DNA from: Streptomyces sp. NBC_00670
Lineage (GTDB): Bacteria; Actinomycetota; Actinomycetes; Streptomycetales; Streptomycetaceae
Direction: 5' to 3'
DNA length: 64,000 nucleotides
NCBI RefSeq assembly: GCF_036226765.1
Contig: NZ_CP109017.1
Coordinates: 6,015,001 to 6,079,000, forward strand
Part shown: one piece after another, positions 7,419 to 15,778 of the stretch
Layout of the letters: every line of letters begins with the position of its first letter
Numbering within the stretch: the stretch's first letter is position 1
Notes under the pieces: model-generated
Told to the model about the DNA's origin: nothing
Database searches by the model: none
Seen by the model: the letters and a program-made list of their open reading frames with translations, nothing else
Made by a program: the position numbers and the translations under genes

Positions 7419-9055
7419 CCGGACACCCGGCCCCGGACGGGCTCTCGTACGCCCACGGCACCAGCACGACACCCCTCCTCGGCGACACCATCGGCGCCAA
7501 CCTCGACCGCGCGATCGCCGCGTACCCCGACCGCGACGCCCTCGTCGACGTGCCCTCCGGACGCCGCTGGAGCTACGCCGAGTTCGGCGCCGCCGTCGAC
7601 GAGGTGGCGCGCGGACTGCTCGCCAAGGGCGTCACCACCGGCGACCGGGTCGGCATCTGGGCGGTCAACTGCCCGGAGTGGGTGCTCACCCAGTACGCCA
7701 CCGCCCGCATCGGCGCCATCATGGTGAACATCAACCCCGCCTACCGCGCCCACGAGTTGGAGTACGTCCTCCAACAGGCCGGGATCACCCTGCTGATCGC
7801 CTCGCTCGCGCACAAGGGCAGCGACTACCGATCCCTGGTGGAGGAAGTACGGGGCCGGTGCCCGCAGTTGCGCGAGACGGTGTACATCGGCGACCCGTCC
7901 TGGGACGCGCTCACCGCCGGCGCCCCGGCCGTCCCGCACGCCCGGCTCGCGGAGATCGGGGCGGGGCTGAGCTGCGACGACCCCATCAACATCCAGTACA
8001 CCTCGGGCACCACCGGCTTCCCCAAGGGCGCCACCCTCTCCCACCACAACATCCTCAACAACGGTTACTGGGTGGGCCGTACGGTCGGCTACGGCGAACA
8101 GGACCGGATCTGTCTGCCCGTCCCCTTCTACCACTGCTTCGGCATGGTGATGGGCAACCTGGGCGCCACCTCGCACGGCGCCTGCATCGTCGTCCCGGCC
8201 CCCTCCTTCGAACCGGCGGCGACCCTGGAGGCCGTCCAGCGCGAGCGCTGCACCTCGCTGTACGGCGTCCCCACCATGTTCATCGCGGAGCTGAACCTCC
8301 CCGACTTCGCCTCCTACGACCTCTCCACCCTGCGCACCGGCATCATGGCGGGCTCCCCCTGCCCGGTCGAGGTGATGAAGCGCGTCGTCGCCGAGATGCA
8401 CATGGAGGAGGTGTCCATCTGCTACGGCATGACGGAGACCTCGCCCGTCTCGCTCCAGACCCGCCGCGACGACGACCTGGAGCACCGCACCGGCACCGTC
8501 GGCCGCGTCCTGCCGCACATCGAGGTCAAGGTCGTCGACCCCGCGACCGGGGTGACACAGCCACGCGGCACCTCCGGTGAACTGTGCACCCGCGGCTACA
8601 GCGTGATGCTCGGCTACTGGGAGGAGCCCGCGAAGACCGCCGAGGTCGTCGACGCCGGGCGCTGGATGCACACCGGGGACCTCGCGATGATGCGCGAGGA
8701 CGGGTACGTCGAGATCGTCGGCCGCATCAAGGACATGATCATCCGAGGCGGCGAGAACGTCTACCCGCGCGAGATCGAGGAGTTCCTCTACGCCCACCCG
8801 AAGATCGCCGACGTCCAGGTGGTCGGCGTGCCGCACGAGCGGTACGGCGAGGAGGTGCTCGCCTGCGTCATCCCGCGCGACGCCGGCGACCCGCCCACCC
8901 TGGAGGAGGTACGCGCCTTCTGCGACGGGCAGTTGGCCCACTACAAGGTGCCCACCCGGCTGAGCGTCCTCGACTCCTTCCCGATGACGGTCTCCGGGAA
9001 GGTCCGCAAGGTGGAGCTCCGGGAGCGGTACGCGGATCCGGACGGGCGGGGCTGA
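7415..9055 (+). CDS. AMP-binding fatty-acyl-CoA ligase (FadD type)
   Basis: The 546-aa protein is a second ANL ligase with different family marks. Its P-loop is YTSGTTGFPKGATLSHHN, its A5 motif YGMTETSPVS, and its hinge region reads GRIKDMIIRGGENVYPREIE; the C-terminal lysine lies in MTVSGKVRK. This is the medium/long-chain fatty-acyl-CoA synthetase pattern seen in mycobacterial and Streptomyces FadD proteins. The ATG at 7415 overlaps the stop of the upstream ligase. Two unlike acyl-CoA ligases in one operon suggest activation of two different acids, or of one acid and its chain-shortened product. No thiolase or dehydrogenase gene is linked. Confidence 0.92.
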   Translation: MTGHPAPDGLSYAHGTSTTPLLGDTIGANLDRAIAAYPDRDALVDVPSGRRWSYAEFGAAVDEVARGLLAKGVTTGDRVGIWAVNCPEWVLTQYATARIGAIMVNINPAYRAHELEYVLQQAGITLLIASLAHKGSDYRSLVEEVRGRCPQLRETVYIGDPSWDALTAGAPAVPHARLAEIGAGLSCDDPINIQYTSGTTGFPKGATLSHHNILNNGYWVGRTVGYGEQDRICLPVPFYHCFGMVMGNLGATSHGACIVVPAPSFEPAATLEAVQRERCTSLYGVPTMFIAELNLPDFASYDLSTLRTGIMAGSPCPVEVMKRVVAEMHMEEVSICYGMTETSPVSLQTRRDDDLEHRTGTVGRVLPHIEVKVVDPATGVTQPRGTSGELCTRGYSVMLGYWEEPAKTAEVVDAGRWMHTGDLAMMREDGYVEIVGRIKDMIIRGGENVYPREIEEFLYAHPKIADVQVVGVPHERYGEEVLACVIPRDAGDPPTLEEVRAFCDGQLAHYKVPTRLSVLDSFPMTVSGKVRKVELRERYADPDGRG

Positions 9056-9085
9056 CGGCCTCCGGCCCTCGGCCCCGGGCACGCC

Positions 9086-9120
9086 GCAGGGGCGGCCCCC
9101 ACGACCTGGGCCGCCCCTGC
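9086..9120 (+). terminator. Terminator of the acyl-CoA ligase operon
   Basis: A perfect 13-bp stem pairs 9086-9098 with 9108-9120 across a 9-nt loop, 30 bp after the ligase stop codon. Confidence 0.8.
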
Positions 9121-9207
9121 GCCGCACCGCTCACCGCGTGCGTGCGCGGCGACCGGTGGTTCTCCGTGACGCGGATCCGAACACCCCTGCCGGTTCCGCG
9201 TGACGTC

Positions 9208-9244
9208 CACGAGGCCCGCCGCCCCCGTGCCGGCGGGCCTCGTG
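9208..9244 (-). terminator. Terminator downstream of the XRE regulator
   Basis: A perfect 14-bp stem pairs 9208-9221 with 9231-9244 across a 9-nt loop. It lies between the convergent ligase operon and the XRE gene and probably serves the minus strand. The rest of the 313-bp gap (9056-9368) shows no gene. Confidence 0.75.
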
Positions 9245-9368
9245 TGTCGGGGAATGTGCCCGCGCCCGGGGGCGGTTGAAGCGCCGGGCGCGGGGTTCAG
9301 AGGTTGATTTGAGGGTTGCGTAGGGCGGGTACGCCACCTGCGGCACGCACGGGGCCGTGGACGCCGGA

Positions 9369-10247
9369 TCACGCCTCGTGACCGCTCTCCGCACTCGTCC
9401 CCGTCAGGGTCCAGCTCGCCAGCAGGTCCAGGGCCCGCCGGGACGGCGAGCCCGCCTCGGCGGTGTAGACGAACAGGGTGGTGTCCGGGTCCCCGGGCAG
9501 GGTGAGGGTCTCGTACTCGACCGTCAGCTCGCCGACGAGGGGATGGCGGAGCCGCTTGGAGCCATGGGTGCGCTGGTGCACCCGGTGCTGCTCCCACCAC
9601 CGGTCGAACTCGGCGCTGTGCTCCCGCAACTCCGCCACCAGCTCGGCCGTGGCCCGGTCGCGGGGATCGCGGCCCACCTCCAGACGCAGACTCTCCACGG
9701 CCGTGCGCGCCTGGTCCTCCCAGTCGGCGAACAGCGCCCGGGCGTCCTCGTCGAGGAACATCCAGCGCGCGTAGTTCCGTTCCCGGCGCGGCATGCCGTC
9801 GAAGTCGGCGAAGAGCGCGCGGGCCATGCGGTTGGCGGCGAGGACGTCGGTGCGCCGGCCCAGGATCAGCACGGGTTCCCCGTCGAGGGCGCCGATCAGC
9901 TGGTACAGGCCCGGCCGGACGCGCTGGACCCCGGCAGGACGGCGGCCGCCGGTCGCCGGAGCCGCGCCGATCCCGAAGAGGTCCCGCAGATGGGCCCGGC
10001 CGGCACCGTCCAGACCGAGGGCGCGCCCGAGGGCCTCGACCACGGCGGGGGAGGGCGTGATGCGCCTGCCCTGTTCCAGCCGGGCGTAGTAGTCGGTCGA
10101 CACCCCGGCGAGCAGCGCGACCTCCTCACGGCGCAGGCCCGGCACCCGCCGGACCCGGCCGTCCGGGGGGAGACCGGCGCGCGAGGGGTCGACCTGCGCG
10201 CGGGCTCGTCTGAGGAAGTCGGCCAGTTCACGATTGGTCTCAGCCAC
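9369..10247 (-). CDS. XRE-family regulator with MmyB-like ligand domain
   Basis: The 292-aa protein starts with a Cro/C1-type HTH (about residues 8-75, with VPGLRREEVALLAGVSTDYY and ARLEQGRRITPSP). An MmyB-like sensor domain follows (about 105-280), with ILGRRTDVLAANRMARALF, a WMFLDEDAR stretch and the C-terminal LFVYTAEAGSPSRRALDLLA. This family is abundant in Streptomyces; the domain binds a fatty-acid-like ligand in the one structure I recall. The GTG at 10247 places the HTH a few residues from the N-terminus as expected, whereas the frame before it has no family sequence. It is divergent from the eCIS-type cargo gene and could control it. A degraded relative of its C-terminus lies at 46361. 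Confidence 0.88.
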   Translation of the reverse strand: MAETNRELADFLRRARAQVDPSRAGLPPDGRVRRVPGLRREEVALLAGVSTDYYARLEQGRRITPSPAVVEALGRALGLDGAGRAHLRDLFGIGAAPATGGRRPAGVQRVRPGLYQLIGALDGEPVLILGRRTDVLAANRMARALFADFDGMPRRERNYARWMFLDEDARALFADWEDQARTAVESLRLEVGRDPRDRATAELVAELREHSAEFDRWWEQHRVHQRTHGSKRLRHPLVGELTVEYETLTLPGDPDTTLFVYTAEAGSPSRRALDLLASWTLTGTSAESGHEA

Positions 10248-10350
10248 GCCTCCCAGTCTCGCCGATCCGGGCCGTTCCCGACTGGCCCTGCGCGTCCTAG
10301 GCGGCGGCGTCCGCGTCCACGCAGGAGCGACGGTGGAGTGCCCTCTTGTC

Positions 10351-10386
10351 TGCCCCCGCACGTCTTGTGCCCCGATGGCGGGGGCA
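10351..10386 (+). promoter_or_regulatory. Inverted repeat upstream of the cargo gene
   Basis: TGCCCCCGC (10351-10359) and GCGGGGGCA (10378-10386) form a perfect 9-bp stem with an 18-nt loop, ending 43 bp before the proposed start. It could be a leader hairpin or an operator of the divergent XRE regulator. Confidence 0.35.
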
Positions 10387-10429
10387 ACAGAGTGAGTTGC
10401 TCATGCCGAGCCATCCGAGGGGGGACGCC

Positions 10430-11122
10430 TTGCACCAACACGAGCGCATGCGCAGGGAATCGACCAAAGGGGCACCCGCCGGGGCACCGCGGCGGTCCGC
10501 TCCGACCGGCCCAACTGGTGACCTGTCGCGGTCGCGGGGAACGGCCGGCCCCCTGGGCCCGTCGGCGGTGACCGTCCTGCAGCGCATGGCGGGCAACGCC
10601 GCGACAACGCGTGCGCTGGCGGCCGACCGCGGTCGCACGCCACGTGGCACGGCCCCGACCGTCCAGCGCGCCGGGAACGACAACGCCGGCGGGGGCACAA
10701 CAGCCGGCGTGGCGGAGGTGGAGAGCGTTGCCGAGGGCGAGGTCAAAAGTGTCGGCCCGGGCGGCACGATCATCTATCCCTCGGTCACAAGCTGCTTGAC
10801 CATCACCGTCTACCTCCGGAACGGCGGCAAGGTCGGCGGTCATGCCAGTCTGTACAAAGCGCCCGGTGGCATGTACTCGGACCAGATCCTGCGGGAGATA
10901 AAGAGACAGGTGGGCGCGGAAAGGGTGGAGAGTATCGACGTCAGTGGTGCCGTCTCGTCGTGGAACCCCGCGTACTTGCAGACTGCCATCGAGAATTCCA
11001 GCTCGGTTCCGGCGCAATTGTACGACCCGGACGGTATCCGCAAGGTCGTGTCCAGCCTCTTGGACCGGCAGGCGAAGAAAGTGTTCGTACAGGAGACTCC
11101 GGACGGCACGCTGACCAGGTGA
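10430..11122 (+). CDS. Orphan eCIS-type cargo protein with a putative Cys/His deamidase-like C-terminal domain
   Basis: The 230-aa product begins MHQHERMRRE. At residues 46-63 it carries AVTVLQRMAGNAATTRAL, the LQRxAGNxA signature of cargo proteins loaded into extracellular contractile injection systems of actinobacteria. A short VQRA follows at 78-81, then a Gly-rich linker. The C-terminal part (about 105-230) holds TSCLTITVYLRNGGKVGGHA, with Cys122 and His138. Their 16-residue spacing and the strand-turn-strand setting recall the CheD/CNF cysteine deamidase fold; that part is inference. I chose the TTG at 10430 because GAGGGGGGA precedes it at good distance and the resulting N-terminus is family-like; an in-frame ATG at 10403 is possible. 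No sheath, tube or baseplate genes are present. The second half is less GC-rich than its surroundings. Confidence 0.7.
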   Translation: MHQHERMRRESTKGAPAGAPRRSAPTGPTGDLSRSRGTAGPLGPSAVTVLQRMAGNAATTRALAADRGRTPRGTAPTVQRAGNDNAGGGTTAGVAEVESVAEGEVKSVGPGGTIIYPSVTSCLTITVYLRNGGKVGGHASLYKAPGGMYSDQILREIKRQVGAERVESIDVSGAVSSWNPAYLQTAIENSSSVPAQLYDPDGIRKVVSSLLDRQAKKVFVQETPDGTLTR

Positions 11123-11145
11123 GAGGGCGAGAGACTGCTGCCCGG

Positions 11146-11487
11146 GACTTGTTCGGCATCCCCGCGATGCGTGACGTCTTCGGCGAGACGGCATATCTGG
11201 GAACACTCGTCCGCGTCGAGGTGGCCCTCGCACGGGCCCGGGCACGGGTGGGCGTCGTCCCGCCCGACGCCGCGGACGCCATCGCCGCACGCTGCGACCC
11301 GCCCGGCTCGACCGCGAGCGGCTGCGCCGGGACTCCGGGGCCGGGTCGGGCCCCGTGCGCGCACTGCCGGCGGGACGCCGTCGCCGCGCTCGGCGAGCAC
11401 CGGATCCGGAGCCTGACCGACCCGTCCGGCCACCTCGGCAGCGCCGGGGCCATGACCTGGTCCGTGGTCGGACGGGCCCAGGGCCTG
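11146..11487 (+). pseudogene. Remnant of a PcaB/adenylosuccinate-lyase family gene
   Basis: A plus-strand frame from 11146 reads DLFGIPAMRDVFGETAYLGT, then RVEVALARARARVGVVPPDA. This matches the N-terminus of 3-carboxymuconate cycloisomerase and related fumarase-superfamily lyases. Homology then continues in another frame with LDRERLRRDSG near 11307, so a frameshift lies at about 11290-11306. A weakly lyase-like stretch (SGHLGSAGAMTW) follows before the sequence ends abruptly near 11490. There is no start codon with a ribosome site, and the catalytic regions are missing. The fragment begins 24 bp after the cargo gene stop. The rest of 11123-11573 holds only a terminator. Confidence 0.7.
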
Positions 11488-11520
11488 TCGTTTGGATCAG
11501 CCCCCGACCCGTCCGCGAAA

Positions 11521-11547
11521 CCGCCCGGGGCACTGCGCCCCGGGCGG
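11521..11547 (-). terminator. Terminator of the DJ-1/PfpI gene
   Basis: A perfect 11-bp stem pairs CCGCCCGGGGC (11521-11531) with 11537-11547 around a 5-nt loop, 27 bp past the stop codon on the minus strand. Confidence 0.75.
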
Positions 11548-11573
11548 ACCCGCGGACGCGGGCGTGCTCCTTC

Positions 11574-12266
11574 TCAGCCGAGTGCCTCGATCATGTCCTC
11601 GGCCAGGCGGGTGCTGGAGGCCGGGTTCTGGCCGGTGAACAGGTTGCCGTCGCGCACGTTGTGCTGCTGGTAGGCCGGGCCCCCGACGTGCTCGGCGCCC
11701 TTCTCCCGCAAAGTGCCGGCGAGCAGCCACGGAGCGCCCTCCGCCGTGCCGAACAGCGCCTCCTCCTCGTCGGTGAAGGCGGTCATCCGGCGTCCCTCGT
11801 ACAACCACGCGCCGTTCTCGTCCACGGCGCTGAGCAGGCCCGCCGGGCCGTGGCAGACGGCCCCGACGAGGACGCCGGAGGCCTCCGCGGCGGTCAGCAG
11901 GCGCCCGAGGGCCGGGTCCTGGTAGAGGTCGACGACCGGGCCGTGACCGCCGGGCAGGACGAGCGCCGCGTAGTCGTGGACGTCGATCTCCTCCAGCTTC
12001 AGCAGCGGGCCGAACTCCCGCAGCGCCTTCTCCGCGTGTGCCACATGGCGGGCGCAGTCCGCCCCGGCGATCGCCGGGGCGGCGCTGTGCGCGTCGAGCG
12101 GCTGGAGCACCCCGCCCGGGGAGGCGAAGTCGACCGTGTGGCCGGCCTCGACGAACTTCGCGTGCGGCGCGGCCACCTCCTCGGCCCAGTAACCGGTCGG
12201 ATAGGCCGACCCGTCGTTGCGCGTCCAGACGTCGGCGGCCGACATGATGACGAGGATCCTGCTCAT
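11574..12266 (-). CDS. DJ-1/PfpI-family type 1 glutamine amidotransferase-like protein
   Basis: The 230-aa protein has the flavodoxin-like DJ-1/PfpI fold and the nucleophile elbow AVCHGPAGLL with Cys138-His139. A WTRNDGSAYPTGYWAEEVAA segment near the N-terminus is typical of the Hsp31/glyoxalase III-like branch, where a Glu in YWAEE completes the active site. Members act as methylglyoxal-consuming enzymes or stress chaperones; the exact activity here is inferred. The ATG at 12266 has a GGAAGGACC site a few bases upstream. It stands alone with its own terminator and no linked partner. Confidence 0.88.
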   Translation of the reverse strand: MSRILVIMSAADVWTRNDGSAYPTGYWAEEVAAPHAKFVEAGHTVDFASPGGVLQPLDAHSAAPAIAGADCARHVAHAEKALREFGPLLKLEEIDVHDYAALVLPGGHGPVVDLYQDPALGRLLTAAEASGVLVGAVCHGPAGLLSAVDENGAWLYEGRRMTAFTDEEEALFGTAEGAPWLLAGTLREKGAEHVGGPAYQQHNVRDGNLFTGQNPASSTRLAEDMIEALG

Positions 12267-12460
12267 GAGTGGGTCCTTCCCGAGGGGGACTGATGGTGGG
12301 ACGGTCCGCGGTGGCCTCCGGCGACCGCTCCCCTCCAGCGTGGGGCGGCGATCGGGCCGGCGGACGCCCACCTCGAGCCCTGCGGAACCGCGCCCCGGGG
12401 AACCGAGGACTCACAGGGCCGCCACGCGCCGCCGGCCGGCCCCGTTCCCCCGGCGTGCTC

Positions 12461-14740
12461 TCAGCGCGTTCGGGGCAGCGCCCGCAGCCGGTCGCGGACC
12501 TGCGTGGCGATCCGGTGGACGTCTCCCGTCGGCCGGGTGGCCAGGCGGCCCGGGGCGCGGGTCCAGCGGTCCTCCAGGGCGTACCAGTCGACCGCCGCCG
12601 GGGCCCGGTCCTCGCGCAGGGCGGTCCGCAGTGCGGCGAAGTACGTCGACCAGCGCAGCCGGTACAGGCCGCCGACCAGCCCCGCCCACTCGCGGTTGGC
12701 GTAGTCGTGCAGCCCCGCGTCCGCGCCCTGACGGGTGCCCCAGACCGTCAGCAGGGAGAGGGCGTCGTACTGGAGACGGTCGCGCTCGGCGTCGTCCGCG
12801 CCCCAGGAGCGGGCCTCGGCGACCCAACGCCCCAGCAGATGTGCGGAGTCGGTGGCCAGCAGTTTCTCCAGCAGGTCCAGCGCGGACAGCCAGTCCCCGG
12901 TCGCCGCGTCGAACGCCTTCGTGTCCCGCGCCTCGTACGCCCGCCGGATCCGGGGCAGCAGGGTCCGGCCGCGGTTGGACAGGCACTGGCGGGCCACGTC
13001 CAGGAGGTCCCGCCGGTACGCCGACGAGTCCCGCAGCCCCGGCCGCACCTTCAGCAGTTCGTCGAGGGCGCGCTCGAACTCGTCCGCGTCGTATCGGAGT
13101 TGCTTGGGCGACCAGGACGCCGCCCGCCGTGCGGTCAGCGAGGGGCGGGCGCCGAACAGGCCGTCCGCGCCCTCGCTCCAGGAGTCGGCGCGCGTGGTGC
13201 CGTACGCGGTGCGGCGCAGCACGTCCCAGGCGGCCTCGGCGTGCGGGTCGTGCGCCCCGTACCGGGACCGCGCCCAGCGCGCGAACCACGCCTTGAGGTC
13301 CAGCTCGCCGTCCCGCCAGGGGAGTTCGGAGAACAGGGCGAACGCCGCCGGGTTGTTGTCGGCGGCCTCCGGGAGCAGTGCGATGCCGCGCAGCGCGCTG
13401 CCCTCCTTGGTGCGCCAGGCGTCGTACAGGCGGGCCCAGTCGGGGGTGTTGGCGCCGAGCGCGGTGTGGCCGCCGAAGTTCCAGATGGAGCCGAAGGCGT
13501 ACGGGACGCCGCCCCAGTCGGCCTCCCGGTCGGTGACGGTGGGGCGGCGGTCGGAGAGGCCGTCCAGGACGAGCATCCGGTCCTTGCCGGAACCGTCGGA
13601 ACCGTCGGAACCGTCGGAACCGCCGGAGGTGACGGCGTCGAGGATCGCGCGCGGCGGGTTGTGCTGCCAGCCGAGGATCACCCAGACCGCGTCCGGCCGG
13701 GCCGTGCGCAGCGCCCGCTCGACACCCTTCGCGGCCTCACCGACGGGCACGTCACCGGCGGTGCCGCCCTCGTGCAGCAGATCCATCTTGTACAGGGTGG
13801 ACGCGCCGAACAGCTCCTCCTGCGTGCGGTAGAAGGCCCCCGCGACGCGGGCGAAGACGTCGGTGCGCGGGTCCAGCCAGTCGGGCCGGTCGAACCCCAT
13901 CCAGGTGCCCTGCGGCACCGTGCGCGCTCCCGGGGCGCGGTCGGCGAAGCCGGGCGGGACCGTGCCGAAGTAGCCGGGCAGCACCGGCACCATGCCCAGC
14001 TCCCGCAGCCGGTCGGCGATGCGCCGGCCGAGCGCGGCCCGGGCGTCGAGGAGACGGCGGGAGACCGGTTCGGGAAATGCGGGGAAGGCCGAGAGGTTCT
14101 GCAGCAGCCACCAGGGCTGGTGCGCCGGGCCCGGGAGCCACGCCCGCAGTTCCTCGTCGCCGTACCCGAACCCCTGGAACACCCGGTGGTACAGCGCGTC
14201 CGTGCCCACGGTGACCAGGACCTCGTTGTAGCCGTGCAGCGCGAGCACGTCGAGCTCGCGCTCCCAGTACGACCAGTCGTGGTACGGGCCGGTGTAACCG
14301 TCGTTGGTGTCATTGAGCGCGAAGCGGTGGGGGACGTCGGCGCGGCGGGTGACCGTGCCGTCGGGGACTCCGGGCAGGGTGCGGGGCAGGTCGAGCTGCT
14401 GCCCGGCCCAGTTGACGTCGGCGTCGGCGACATGGCGCAGATACCAGTTGAGCCCGGTGAGCTGGGTCCCGGGCGTGCCCCCGGAGACATGGAGCCGGCC
14501 CGCGCCGCCGGACACGGCGAACGTGTCGCGGTCGCCCTCGGTACGGAAGGAGAGCTGCCGCCAGTGGTGGGGGAGCAGCCGCCGGGCGGCGGCGGCCGCG
14601 GCCCGCGCGCCGGCGTCGACGGCTCCGGCTCCGCCCATGTCGCCCGAGGAGCCGTCCGCGGTGGCGGGTGCGCAGGCGACGGCGGCCCCCGCGGAGCCTG
14701 CGGCCAGAACGGTCAGCAGGGAACGGCGCGCCAGCGGCAT
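12461..14740 (-). CDS. Secreted alpha-N-acetylglucosaminidase (NAGLU, GH89-like)
   Basis: The 759-aa protein begins with a twin-arginine-like signal (LARRSLLTVLAAGSAGAAVA, then a Cys in ACAPA that could be lipidated). The mature part matches the NAGLU/GH89 layout: an N-terminal domain with LLPHHWRQLSF, then the catalytic barrel with FALNDTNDGYTGPYHDWSYW, DVLALHGYNEVLVTVGTDAL, VPVLPGYFGTVPPGF and DLLHEGG, then a helical C-terminal domain. It would remove terminal alpha-linked GlcNAc from extracellular glycans. The GSDGSDGSDGSG stretch is encoded by a 9-bp DNA repeat near 13597-13622 and is probably a slippage-prone surface loop. The ATG at 14740 has GGAGACACC just upstream. No transporter for the released sugar is linked. 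Confidence 0.9.
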   Translation of the reverse strand: MPLARRSLLTVLAAGSAGAAVACAPATADGSSGDMGGAGAVDAGARAAAAAARRLLPHHWRQLSFRTEGDRDTFAVSGGAGRLHVSGGTPGTQLTGLNWYLRHVADADVNWAGQQLDLPRTLPGVPDGTVTRRADVPHRFALNDTNDGYTGPYHDWSYWERELDVLALHGYNEVLVTVGTDALYHRVFQGFGYGDEELRAWLPGPAHQPWWLLQNLSAFPAFPEPVSRRLLDARAALGRRIADRLRELGMVPVLPGYFGTVPPGFADRAPGARTVPQGTWMGFDRPDWLDPRTDVFARVAGAFYRTQEELFGASTLYKMDLLHEGGTAGDVPVGEAAKGVERALRTARPDAVWVILGWQHNPPRAILDAVTSGGSDGSDGSDGSGKDRMLVLDGLSDRRPTVTDREADWGGVPYAFGSIWNFGGHTALGANTPDWARLYDAWRTKEGSALRGIALLPEAADNNPAAFALFSELPWRDGELDLKAWFARWARSRYGAHDPHAEAAWDVLRRTAYGTTRADSWSEGADGLFGARPSLTARRAASWSPKQLRYDADEFERALDELLKVRPGLRDSSAYRRDLLDVARQCLSNRGRTLLPRIRRAYEARDTKAFDAATGDWLSALDLLEKLLATDSAHLLGRWVAEARSWGADDAERDRLQYDALSLLTVWGTRQGADAGLHDYANREWAGLVGGLYRLRWSTYFAALRTALREDRAPAAVDWYALEDRWTRAPGRLATRPTGDVHRIATQVRDRLRALPRTR

Positions 14741-15063
14741 GGTGTCTCCCTCGTGCACGGGGCGGGGTCGGATGCGGCACCGGCGAGGGGCGACCCCCGC
14801 TCGGCACGTCGCGCCAGACATACCCGCCCGGATGCGCGACGGACGGCACGCCGCCCACTTGGGGGAGAACCCGCGGTGAACTCCTCGCTCCGGCCGCCCC
14901 GGCCCCTGCGGGACGGTCACGTCGCGGACAGGGGCGGTGGGCGGGAGCGAGGAAGGCCGCGCGGGAGCCCTGGGCGGCACGGACAACGGCGCCGCCTGCT
15001 GCCCGGCCCGCTCCCGGGCCACGCACTTCGCGCGCCCGCGTTCCTTCGCGTACGCCGATGGCG
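14741..15063. other. Intergenic stretch with no recognised gene
   Basis: These 323 bp lie between the GH89 gene and a hypothetical gene, both on the minus strand. The promoter of the GH89 gene should be here, but I could not find a convincing -35/-10 pair. No tRNA, repeat element or family-like short protein was seen. Confidence 0.5.
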
Positions 15064-15738
15064 CTACTTCCGGCGCGGTGACGCCAGTACGTACCGCCGG
15101 CCGGTGCGCGCCTCGGCGTGCTCGCTCACCTGCCACCCAGCCCGTTCCAGCGTGGCCGCGCAGGCGCGCAGCGCCCCGGGGTCGGGCTCGTGCACGGCGA
15201 CCGCCTCCGGCTGGGGCGTGGCCCGTACCCGGTAGCCGGGCCCCGCCGGGTCCGGTCCGGCGGGGGCGTGACCGTCGGCCTCCAGGGCGAGCGCGGCCGC
15301 CCGCACCAGCTGCGTCCGCTCCCAGCCGCAGGGCCGGCCGGTGTCCCCGTCCGGGTTCGTCATCCGGCGCAGCTCCAGCAGCCCCTGCCAGGCGCTGTGC
15401 ACCTCGCGTATCCGGCGGGCCGTCGCCTCCGGGGCGTCCTCCCCGCCGACCCGCGCGGCGAACACGTCGGACCCGGTCGCGGCGGGCGCACTGCCGGGTC
15501 CCGCCGCGTCCCCGGCCCCGGTGGCACCCCCGGCCCCGATGGCTTCCCCGGCGCCCTCCTCGCGTATGCGGTGGCCCGCCGGGGTCAGGAAGTGGTCGTG
15601 CGGCGGGCGCGGGTGGCGGAAGGCCAGGCCGCGCTTGACCAGGGCCTCGTACTGGGCCCGCGTACCCCGCAGCCGCCCCGTCACCGGGTCGGCCGCCTCG
15701 ATCACCCGCCACTGCGCGGCGGTCGGCGGACGCGTCAC
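15064..15738 (-). CDS. Hypothetical protein, possible winged-helix N-terminus
   Basis: The 224-aa product is not recognised. Residues about 5-60 (WRVIEAADPVTGRLRGTRAQ, then ALVKRGLAFRH and HFLTPAGHRIRE) look like a winged-helix layout of the kind seen in small regulators. An Ala/Gly-rich linker follows (EAIGAGGATGAGDAAGPGS). The C-terminal half contains ERTQLVRAAALALEADGHAP and a final ATLERAGWQVSEHAEARTGR. The GTG at 15738 follows AAGGAG at six nucleotides, which decides the start; the frame continues upstream without a ribosome site. It precedes no same-strand gene closely and follows the histidine phosphatase by 40 bp, so they may be co-transcribed. Confidence 0.65.
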   Translation of the reverse strand: MTRPPTAAQWRVIEAADPVTGRLRGTRAQYEALVKRGLAFRHPRPPHDHFLTPAGHRIREEGAGEAIGAGGATGAGDAAGPGSAPAATGSDVFAARVGGEDAPEATARRIREVHSAWQGLLELRRMTNPDGDTGRPCGWERTQLVRAAALALEADGHAPAGPDPAGPGYRVRATPQPEAVAVHEPDPGALRACAATLERAGWQVSEHAEARTGRRYVLASPRRK

Positions 15739-15778
15739 ACCACGCTCCTTCCCCCGTCGGTGGACCAACGCGGAAAGA

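Noticed and set aside
13597..13622. 9-bp repeat in the GH89 gene as a regulatory site
   Set aside because: It is inside a solid reading frame and encodes a Gly-Ser-Asp loop; slippage within a surface loop explains it.
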